From positions 248,001 to 312,000 of the forward strand of contig NZ_FPKU01000004.1 of NCBI RefSeq assembly GCF_900119845.1: 64,000 nt of DNA, given 5' to 3'. Below are positions 50,093-56,835 of the stretch, in pieces. Positions within the stretch are counted from its first letter, which is position 1; every line of letters begins with the position of its first letter. The position numbers were made by a program, and so were the translations under genes. The stretch comes from Devosia enhydra. Lineage in GTDB: Bacteria > Pseudomonadota > Alphaproteobacteria > Rhizobiales > Devosiaceae. The notes under the pieces were generated by a model. That model made no database searches and was not told the DNA's origin. It saw nothing but the letters and a program-made list of their open reading frames with translations.

Positions 50093-50797
50093 ATGACCAA
50101 GAAGACATTCATCAGTGCCGCCCTCATTGCCGCGCTCGTGCTCCCCGCCGGTATCGCCATCGCTCAGCCCGCTGCGCCGGTGCCCCCCGCAGCCACCCGC
50201 CCGGCCTTCGATGCCGATGCGGCGCGCGCGCTGCTCGAAGGGTTCGGGCTGACCGACATCCGGCTCGATGACGATGATGACGGGCATTTCGAATTCGATG
50301 CGCGCACGGCCGAAGGCTATCAGGTCGAGATCGAGATCGGGCGCGATGGCGAGATCCGCAAGATCGACCTCGACGATGATGACGACGATCGTGGCAGCGC
50401 CTCGCTGATCGCGGCGCTGCCGGCGGGGGTGCGCGAGGCGCTCTCGACGCGCGGCGTCGTGGCGCTGCGCGACTATGAGCGCAAGCCGCGCCATTTCGAG
50501 ATCGAGGGCGTGACCGGCGAGGGCCGCGAGATCGAGATCGAATTGCGCAACGACAACCGCGTCGGAGCGGTGAGTGTGTCCGATCCGCGCGGCGCCCAGC
50601 AGCCGGCCTTCGATGAAGCCGCCTTCACCGCCGCCGTGGTCGCGGCCGGCTACCAGGTCTCGAGCGTGTCGCAGCGGCCGCGCCATGTCGAGGTCGATGC
50701 GGTCAATCCCGAGGGCGAGCCAGTGCGGCTGCATGCCGATTTCGACGGCACGGTCTACAAGGAGACGCTGGTGCGTGGCGCGGGCGGGCGCTCGTGA
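50093..50797 (+). CDS. exported PepSY-like protein with poly-aspartate segments
   Basis: 234 residues. The signal peptide KKTFISAALIAALVLPAGIA ends at AIA-Q. The mature part holds two or three PepSY-like repeats. The first contains DIRLDDDDDGHFEFDARTAE and EIRKIDLDDDDDDRGS, giving two runs of five or six aspartates; the last reads RPRHVEVDAVNPEGEPVRLHADFDGTVYKE. The acid runs could bind divalent cations, which would fit a PhoPQ-like system. AAGGAG precedes ATG 50093. It is coupled to the next small gene. Confidence 0.8.
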   Translation: MTKKTFISAALIAALVLPAGIAIAQPAAPVPPAATRPAFDADAARALLEGFGLTDIRLDDDDDGHFEFDARTAEGYQVEIEIGRDGEIRKIDLDDDDDDRGSASLIAALPAGVREALSTRGVVALRDYERKPRHFEIEGVTGEGREIEIELRNDNRVGAVSVSDPRGAQQPAFDEAAFTAAVVAAGYQVSSVSQRPRHVEVDAVNPEGEPVRLHADFDGTVYKETLVRGAGGRS

Positions 50798-51024
50798 CCC
50801 CGGAGGCCAGCGAGAGCCGCATCGCCCGGATCGAGGCGATGCAGTCCGACATGGTGCAGCGGCTGGGGCGGCTCGAAGCGCAGGAGCGCGCCGCTCCTCG
50901 GCCGGGGCCAACTCCGCGCGGCATCAACTGGGCGATGGTGGGCCTCGGGGTCCTGGGGCTCATCGTGCTCTTCTGGGTGGTGGACGAACTGCCCGGACCG
51001 CCCTTCTGGCATCGCCTGTTCTGA
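50794..51024 (+). CDS. small single-span membrane protein
   Basis: 76 residues from GTG 50794, overlapping the previous stop (GTGA). A short helical, possibly coiled N-terminus (ASESRIARIEAMQSDMVQRLGRLEAQE) is followed by a proline stretch and one membrane helix (WAMVGLGVLGLIVLFWVV). No family is recognised. Its tight coupling to the PepSY-like gene and the terminator right after suggest it belongs to the same signalling operon. Confidence 0.7.
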   Translation: MTPEASESRIARIEAMQSDMVQRLGRLEAQERAAPRPGPTPRGINWAMVGLGVLGLIVLFWVVDELPGPPFWHRLF

Positions 51025-51051
51025 GTAGCCGTTTGGCGCGCGATGCCGGAG

Positions 51052-51085
51052 CGCCCCGGGGGTTCGAGCCCCGGGGCGGCTTTTG
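51052..51085 (+). terminator. intrinsic terminator
   Basis: CGCCCCGGGG (51052-51061) and CCCCGGGGCG (51069-51078) form a strong ten-base stem, followed by GCTTTTGTT. It ends the PepSY operon, 28 bases after the stop codon, and also lies just past the end of the convergent TerB gene. Confidence 0.8.
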
Positions 51086-51097
51086 TTGCGAACTGTA

Positions 51098-51529
51098 TCA
51101 GGCGCGCGCCATCTGGTTGCGCAGCACCGTGCGCTGGCGGGCCGAGACGCCGATGAGTTCGGCGATGCGCCAGACCATGTTGTCCTCGAGCTCGTGGTTC
51201 CGGCCATCGGCGAACACCACCTGCCACATCATGCGCACGATCTCGACGCGCTCCTCTTCGTCGAGCTGGGTCAGGGCCGAAGTGAATTTGTAGAAATCCA
51301 CCGCTTCGGCATCGTGCTTGAGCGCCTCGCGCATCAGCTTTTCGACATCGGGCTCGGCGAGCCCATAGTGATCCTGCAGGGCCCCGCGCACGGCGCGGCG
51401 CTCTTCCTCGCCCATCGTGCCATCGACCGCAGCCAGATGAACGAGCAGCGCCGCCACGGCCAGCCTGGGCTGGTGGGAAAGGGTCTCCACCTGCGGCCCG
51501 GAAAAGATGCGGCTCAGGGCTTCAAACAT
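51098..51529 (-). CDS. TerB-family tellurite-resistance-like protein
   Basis: 143 residues, all-helical. The TerB-type core is visible: LAVAALLVHLAAVDGTMGEEERRAVRGALQDHYGL, then a second copy-like part, VEIVRMMWQVVFADGRNHELEDNMVWRIAELIGVS, each with the acidic D-G-x-x-x-x-E metal motif. GGAGA precedes ATG 51529. The family occurs in stress and envelope contexts and binds calcium in some members; its role here is unknown. Confidence 0.85.
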   Translation of the reverse strand: MFEALSRIFSGPQVETLSHQPRLAVAALLVHLAAVDGTMGEEERRAVRGALQDHYGLAEPDVEKLMREALKHDAEAVDFYKFTSALTQLDEEERVEIVRMMWQVVFADGRNHELEDNMVWRIAELIGVSARQRTVLRNQMARA

Positions 51530-51615
51530 GCGGGCGATCTCCGTGCGTATACCGATGACAGGTAAGGCCTCGATGGTGCGAGGGAAAGCGTGCGGTGGCA
51601 AGGCTCACGATCATG

Positions 51616-51918
51616 TCAGGCCGACACCTGCGGATCGAGTGCGTCGATGCGCGTCGCGAGCCCGATATCCTTGTCGGTGACGCCGCCGGCGTCATGGGTG
51701 CTGAGGCGGATCGAGACGCGGTTGTAGACATTGGACCAGTCCGGATGGTGGCCCGACTTTTCGGCGATCAGCGCCACCCGGGTCATGAAGGCGAAGGCTG
51801 CGCCGAAATCCTCGAAGCGGAAATCCTTGCCGATGGCGTTCGCCGCGGCGTCATAGCTCCAGCCGTCAAGGCCTTCTAGGGCTTCGCTGCGCTGGTCGTC
51901 AGAAAGTGTGTCGGGCAT
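51616..51918 (-). CDS. phhB: pterin-4a-carbinolamine dehydratase
   Basis: 100 residues, the full length of PhhB/PCD. The signature EKSGHHPDWSNVYNRVSIRLSTHDAGGVTDKDI carries the catalytic histidines and aspartate. It recycles the pterin cofactor of aromatic amino acid hydroxylases or has a role in molybdopterin-type metabolism. No hydroxylase gene is nearby. It starts at ATG 51918, in the same orientation as the TerB gene 86 bases away. Confidence 0.93.
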   Translation of the reverse strand: MPDTLSDDQRSEALEGLDGWSYDAAANAIGKDFRFEDFGAAFAFMTRVALIAEKSGHHPDWSNVYNRVSIRLSTHDAGGVTDKDIGLATRIDALDPQVSA

Positions 51919-52110
51919 ATTTTTTGCTCCTGCCTGATGCGCCCGCCGCAAGCGACAGCGCGCGGACAATCTTGAATTCGCCTGCCGCCATCACTGGTTA
52001 AGCGGGTTTTGACGTCAACGCATGCCAACGCCGATCATTGCATCTAAAGCCCTCACTTTTAAGCGATTTTAACCCGGAAGCGGGCATATGGGGCGGCATC
52101 GGAGACGCTG

Positions 52111-54426
52111 TTGCTGCACTCGGCGCGCAAATCAATGCCGGCGATCGACTACGTGTCGATCGTCAAGTCGGTCTACAAGGACCGACGCTCCCTGGTATCG
52201 GGCGGTATCGCCACGGTGCTGGGCGTGAGTGCCTGCGCGATCAAGACGGGCTCGCTGGTGCTCTATGCGCATGCGGTGCTGTTCGTCGTCGTCACCGTTT
52301 TGCGCTACATCGATTTTTCTCAGTTCCGCAAGGTGCAACTGGGTCCGACCGATGTCGAGACCGCCGCCGTATGGGAGTTGCGCGCCACCTTCTGGGCAGG
52401 CGCGGTGGCCTTCGCCTATGGCAGCTGGTGCTTTTCGAGCATGGTGCTGGTGGGCGACCCGGTGGTCGAGCTCCTCGCCTTCGTGACCACCACGGCCGCC
52501 ATGGTCGGGGTGGTGACGCGCAATTTCGGCCTCGACCGCATGCTGACGCTGCAGCTGATCATCGCGATCACGCTGATGAGCTCGGGCCTCGTGCTCAAGT
52601 TCAACGTCTATTATTTCGTGCTGCTCACCATGCTGCTGCCGATGCTCATCTCGATGCGGTTCCTCGCCGCCGACGTGCGCAACGTGCTGCTCTCGGCGGT
52701 GCATGGACGGGTGGAGGCCAACCGTCTGGCCGGGCAGCTCGATACCGCGCTCGAAACCATGCATCACGGGCTCTGCATGCTCGATCAGGACGGGCTCATC
52801 ACCGTGGTCAACGACCGGGCCGAGATGGTTTTTGCCGGTTTCGTGGCCGGCAACTGGAAGGGCAGGCCCTTCGCGGCGCTGATCGCAGCGGCCGCCGCAC
52901 GCGGAACCGTGCCGCAGCGGGCCGCCGAAAAGCTGCTCGATACCGTGGCCCAGCACGGGGTGGGCAAGGTCATCCTCAGGCTCGCCAATTCGGAATATTG
53001 CGAGGTCACCGTCTCCTCGCGCGCCGATCGCACGGTGCTGCTGTTCGAGGACATTACCGACCGCGTGAAGGCCGAAGAGCGCATCAATTACATGGCCCAT
53101 TACGATGCGCTGACCGGGCTGCTCAATCGCGGCTTCTTCTCCGAGCAGGTCAATGCCGATCTCGACCGGTTGCGCGGCCTGCCGCCGGGCAACGCGGCCA
53201 TGCTGATCATTGTCGATGTCGACGACTTCAAGCATGTCAACGACACACACGGCCATATGGTAGGCGACCGGCTGCTGGTCGATACCGCCGAGCGGCTCAA
53301 GCGCGTGCTGGGACGTGGCACGATGATCGCGCGGCTCGGCGGCGACGAATTCGTGGTCTATCGCAGCGGGCCGGCGGGCGCCGACAATCCCGAGGCCATC
53401 GCCGCCCAGCTCATCGAGACTTTCCAGGAGCCGTTCCTCATCATGGGGGAGCGGCTTGCGGTCAATATCAGCGCGGGGCTCGTGGTGCAGACGGACCTCG
53501 ACGGCGAGGATCTCGATACCTTCATGGTCAAGGCGGACCTCGCGCTCTACAAGGCCAAGGCCAATGGCAAGGCACAGGCCCAGCTCTTCCACGAGCAGAT
53601 GGATACCGACTACCGCTATCGCCAGCGGCTCAAGGCGGATCTGGCGGTCTGCGTTGCGGCCAACGGGCTGACGCTGGTCTACCAGCCGATCATCGATCTG
53701 CGGACGCGGCGGGTGGTGTGCTGCGAGGCGCTGGCGCGCTGGAACCATCCCGAATTCGGCGCTATCCCGCCCTCGGTGTTCATTCCCATCGCCGAAGAGA
53801 CCGGGCTTATTTCCGACATCACGCGCTTCGTGCTCGCCTCGGCGGTCGCCGAATGCCGGAACTGGCCCGACGACATCGCGGTGTCGGTCAACATCTCGGC
53901 GCGCGATTTCCGCCATACCGACGTCAAGGGCATGGTGGAGGCGACGCTGCGCGACTCCGGCCTGCCGGCGCATCGGCTCGAAATCGAGGTCACCGAAACC
54001 GCGCTCATCGAGGAGCGTGACGCGGCCACCAAGATTCTTTCGGCCTTGCAGGCGCAGGGCATCGGCATCGCGCTCGACGATTTCGGCACGGGCTATTCCT
54101 CGCTCTCCTATCTCCAGGCGCTGCCCTTCACCAAGCTCAAGGTGGACCGCAGCTTCGTGGTCGATGTGGTGCACAATCCGCGCGCCCTGAAGCTGCTCAA
54201 GAACGTGGTGCAGCTGGGCAAGGATATCGACCTCAAGGTCACAGCCGAAGGGGTGGAGACCGAGGAGCAGCTGGCGGTGCTCGCGGCGCACACCAAGGTC
54301 GACCACATCCAGGGCTATCTCTTCGGCATCCCCCTGCCGCGCCGCGACGTGGCTGAACTGATCGACCGGCTGGCCGGCGTCTCCTATCGCGCCCAGCAAC
54401 CTCGCAAACTGGTTAACCAGCCCTAA
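52111..54426 (+). CDS. membrane-anchored GGDEF-EAL cyclic-di-GMP protein
   Basis: 771 residues. Five or six N-terminal membrane helices span about 30-190. A PAS-like segment (LDTALETMHHGLCMLDQDGLI) is followed by a GGDEF domain with intact GGDEF (410-414) and an EAL domain with EAL (539-541), NISARDF and DDFGTGYSSL. Both catalytic signatures are preserved, so synthesis, breakdown or both are possible. The start is TTG 52111 with GGAGA upstream; ATG 52135 lacks a leader. It has its own terminator and is probably a regulator of the surface-to-motile switch. Confidence 0.92.
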   Translation: MLHSARKSMPAIDYVSIVKSVYKDRRSLVSGGIATVLGVSACAIKTGSLVLYAHAVLFVVVTVLRYIDFSQFRKVQLGPTDVETAAVWELRATFWAGAVAFAYGSWCFSSMVLVGDPVVELLAFVTTTAAMVGVVTRNFGLDRMLTLQLIIAITLMSSGLVLKFNVYYFVLLTMLLPMLISMRFLAADVRNVLLSAVHGRVEANRLAGQLDTALETMHHGLCMLDQDGLITVVNDRAEMVFAGFVAGNWKGRPFAALIAAAAARGTVPQRAAEKLLDTVAQHGVGKVILRLANSEYCEVTVSSRADRTVLLFEDITDRVKAEERINYMAHYDALTGLLNRGFFSEQVNADLDRLRGLPPGNAAMLIIVDVDDFKHVNDTHGHMVGDRLLVDTAERLKRVLGRGTMIARLGGDEFVVYRSGPAGADNPEAIAAQLIETFQEPFLIMGERLAVNISAGLVVQTDLDGEDLDTFMVKADLALYKAKANGKAQAQLFHEQMDTDYRYRQRLKADLAVCVAANGLTLVYQPIIDLRTRRVVCCEALARWNHPEFGAIPPSVFIPIAEETGLISDITRFVLASAVAECRNWPDDIAVSVNISARDFRHTDVKGMVEATLRDSGLPAHRLEIEVTETALIEERDAATKILSALQAQGIGIALDDFGTGYSSLSYLQALPFTKLKVDRSFVVDVVHNPRALKLLKNVVQLGKDIDLKVTAEGVETEEQLAVLAAHTKVDHIQGYLFGIPLPRRDVAELIDRLAGVSYRAQQPRKLVNQP

Positions 54427-54429
54427 ACG

Positions 54430-54450
54430 CCCGCAGCATCTGCGGGTTTT
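54430..54450 (+). terminator. intrinsic terminator
   Basis: CCCGCAG, loop CAT, CTGCGGG, then TTTT and GTCCTTT. It begins four bases after the GGDEF-EAL stop codon and is a textbook rho-independent signal. Confidence 0.88.
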
Positions 54451-54517
54451 GTCCTTTCCGAGCAGCCATCCGGCATGCGGATGGATACAAATTGATTAAA
54501 AACCCTTCCAAAGATGC

Positions 54518-54532
54518 CTAACGGATCGTTAA
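54518..54532 (+). promoter_or_regulatory. CtrA-like box upstream of the FeeM-like gene
   Basis: CTAA-N7-TTAA, one mismatch from TTAA-N7-TTAA, ends 29 bases before the gene start at 54562, in a promoter-proximal position. The surrounding 54485-54535 stretch is AT-rich compared with the rest. With two similar boxes at 33066 and 33105, it suggests cell-cycle-type control, but a chance match cannot be excluded. Confidence 0.4.
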
Positions 54533-54561
54533 GGTCTGCGTGGTTGGTTGGGGTTGTGCTG

Positions 54562-55317
54562 ATGAGTATCGCGTCCCAGGAAGCGGGTCAGGCTTCGCGT
54601 TTCGCCCTCGGGCTGGTCGATATGCTCGACCGGGTCGAATATCGACGGGTTTCTCCCGAGCAGCAGCTCGATCCCATCTATCGCCTGCGCTACGAAGCGT
54701 ATCGGCGCGAGGAGTTCATCCAGCCCAACGCGCAGGGCATCGTGCGCGACGAGTTCGACGAACTGCCCAACGCCTATGCTTATGGCGTCTATCTTGACGG
54801 GCAACTCGTGAGTTCGGTGCGCTTCCACTACATGACGCAGGATTTCCGCACCGCGCCGAGCCATTCGGTGTTTACCGACGTGCTCGATCCGCTGCTCGAC
54901 GATGGCGCGACCTTCATCGATCCGGGCCGCTTCACCGCCGACCACGAGGCGAGCCTCGCCTTCCCGGCGCTGCCCTTCCTGACGCTGCGCGTGGTGGTGA
55001 TGGCGACCGTGCATTGGGGGGTGGACTACTGCCTCTCCTCGGTGCGGCCCGAACACGTGGCGTTCTATCGCCGGGTGTTCAACTCCAAGAAGCTCTCGGC
55101 CGAGCGCTACTATCACGGGTTGAGCTTTCCCATGGTGCTCTATGCCTCGCATGTGCCGAGCACCATCGGGGGGCTGTGCGAGCGCTACCCGTTCTTCAAA
55201 TCCACCGAGATGGAACGCCAGCTGATGTTCGGGCCCAAGGCCTCGACCGGCATGATCCTGCCCACGGCGCGAATGGCGCATATGCTATCGCAAAGGCATC
55301 AGGCGCTGGCCTGCTGA
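54562..55317 (+). CDS. FeeM-like N-acyl amino acid synthase / LuxI-fold acyltransferase
   Basis: 251 residues. YRLRYEAYRREEFIQP is the LuxI-like first motif, ELPNAYAYGVYLDGQLVSSVRFH the GNAT-type core, and DPGRFTADHEA the conserved acidic segment; the C-terminal half holds VVVMATVHWGVDYCLSSVRPEHVAFYRRVF. Relatives transfer an acyl chain from acyl carrier protein onto an amino acid or similar amine, making signalling or surface lipids. ATG 54562 gives this pattern near residue 32. It stands alone after the GGDEF-EAL terminator, with a possible CtrA box in its promoter; no LuxR receptor gene is adjacent. Confidence 0.8.
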   Translation: MSIASQEAGQASRFALGLVDMLDRVEYRRVSPEQQLDPIYRLRYEAYRREEFIQPNAQGIVRDEFDELPNAYAYGVYLDGQLVSSVRFHYMTQDFRTAPSHSVFTDVLDPLLDDGATFIDPGRFTADHEASLAFPALPFLTLRVVVMATVHWGVDYCLSSVRPEHVAFYRRVFNSKKLSAERYYHGLSFPMVLYASHVPSTIGGLCERYPFFKSTEMERQLMFGPKASTGMILPTARMAHMLSQRHQALAC

Positions 55318-55408
55318 AGTCCGCCCGCAGGTGACGTCGTCGGCACGCGGTTGACGCCACCGCCGCCTGTGCTAGCCTTGAAATCGATTTCAGGTTTCGG
55401 GGGCAAGC

Positions 55409-56830
55409 ATGGGCGGTTCGGGCGATGTGCGGGGCAGGGTGCTGCGCGGGACGTTTTTCCATGCGCCCAGTCCGGATGGCTTCGAATGCTGCGCTGATGC
55501 GATGCTGGTGATCGACGCGGCCGGGGCAATTGCAGACGTGCTGCGGGCCGGCAGCGGCGAGCACGCAGCGCTGGCAGCGGACGAGAGCGGGCAGGTGATG
55601 AGGCTGCCCGAGGGCAGCGTGATGCTGCCCGGTTTCGTCGATTGTCATGTCCATGCCCCGCAATTTCCGCAACTGGGGCTGGCGCTCGACGTGCCGCTCG
55701 AAACCTGGCTGATGCGCTACACCTTTCCGCTCGAGGCGCGTTATGCCGACCTCGATTTCGCCGCCCGCGCCTATGGCCAGCTGGTCGATGACCTGCTGGC
55801 CGGCGGCACCACGACGGCGCTCTATTTTGCCACCGTGCATGTGCCGGCGACGCGGCTCCTCGCCGATCTCTGCATAAAAAAGGGCCAGCGGGCGCTGATC
55901 GGCAAGGTGGCGATGGACCTCGACACCTGCCCGGACTTCTATCGCGATGCCGATGCCGACGAAGCGGTGGCGGGCACGCGCGCCATCATCGACCATATTC
56001 GCGCCCATGCAGGCAATAGCGAGGGCAGGGTGCTGCCGGTGGTGACGCCGCGCTTCATTCCTGCCTGCACCGATGAAGCACTCGAAGGGCTCGGGCAACT
56101 CGCGGCGGAGACGGGCGCGCATGTGCAGACCCATTGCTCGGAGAGCGACTGGGCGCATGGCTATGTGCGCGAGCGGCACGGGATGAGCGATGCCGAAAGC
56201 CTCGATCGCTTCGGGCTCGTGGGCCGGCGCAGCATCGTCGCGCATGCCAATTTCCTCTCGGGCAGCGACATGGACCTGCTGGTCCAACGCGGGGCGGGAG
56301 TTGCCCATTGCGCCCATTCCAACGCCTATTTCGCCAATGCGGTGTTTCCGCTGCGCCGGGCGCTCGAAAAGGGCCTGCACGTGGGGCTGGGCACCGACAT
56401 TTCGGGCGGGCCTTCGGCTTCGATGCTCGACGCGCAGCGCATGACGGTCGCCGCCTCGCGCATGCTCGAGGATGGCGTCGACGCCGGACTGCCGGCCGGC
56501 GAACGCGGTTGCAGGGACAGCCGCGTCGACATGGTGACGGCCTTTCACCTCGCGACGGCTGGCGGGGCCGAGGCGCTCGACCTGCCGGTGGGGAGCTTCG
56601 AGATCGGCCGGAAATTCGATGCCATCGCCATCGATACCGAGGCGGCCGAAGGCACGATCCGGCTCTTTGACGGGAGCGCGCCGTCCGATGTGCTGGCGGG
56701 GGTGCTCTATCAGGCTTCGCGCGCCAATATCGCCCATGTCTGGGTCGATGGCCGGCTGGTGCGCAGCCACAGGGATGCCGCGCCCCGCTCTAAGCCGGGC
56801 TTGCGGGCGGGCGCGTTTGCGGCCATCTAG
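55409..56830 (+). CDS. guaD: guanine deaminase
   Basis: 473 residues of the amidohydrolase superfamily. MLPGFVDCHVHAPQF supplies the first zinc histidines, then AHVQTHCSESDWAHGYV, IVAHANFLSG and GLGTDISGGPS provide the remaining metal and catalytic residues. PLETWLMRYTFPLEARYAD is the guanine-deaminase segment. It converts guanine to xanthine and ammonia. It stops five bases ahead of hrpB, so both are likely on one transcript with the rluA-like gene. Confidence 0.9.
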   Translation: MGGSGDVRGRVLRGTFFHAPSPDGFECCADAMLVIDAAGAIADVLRAGSGEHAALAADESGQVMRLPEGSVMLPGFVDCHVHAPQFPQLGLALDVPLETWLMRYTFPLEARYADLDFAARAYGQLVDDLLAGGTTTALYFATVHVPATRLLADLCIKKGQRALIGKVAMDLDTCPDFYRDADADEAVAGTRAIIDHIRAHAGNSEGRVLPVVTPRFIPACTDEALEGLGQLAAETGAHVQTHCSESDWAHGYVRERHGMSDAESLDRFGLVGRRSIVAHANFLSGSDMDLLVQRGAGVAHCAHSNAYFANAVFPLRRALEKGLHVGLGTDISGGPSASMLDAQRMTVAASRMLEDGVDAGLPAGERGCRDSRVDMVTAFHLATAGGAEALDLPVGSFEIGRKFDAIAIDTEAAEGTIRLFDGSAPSDVLAGVLYQASRANIAHVWVDGRLVRSHRDAAPRSKPGLRAGAFAAI

Positions 56831-56835
56831 CGGCC

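Noticed and set aside
52059-52072. TTAA-N6-TTAA upstream of the GGDEF-EAL gene as a CtrA box
   Set aside because: The spacer is six bases, not seven, so it would put the half-sites out of register; not counted with the other CtrA-like boxes.
52132-54399. A 755-codon minus-strand frame and a 660-codon plus frame over the GGDEF-EAL gene
   Set aside because: Both are shadows of the GGDEF-EAL frame, which alone carries intact catalytic motifs.
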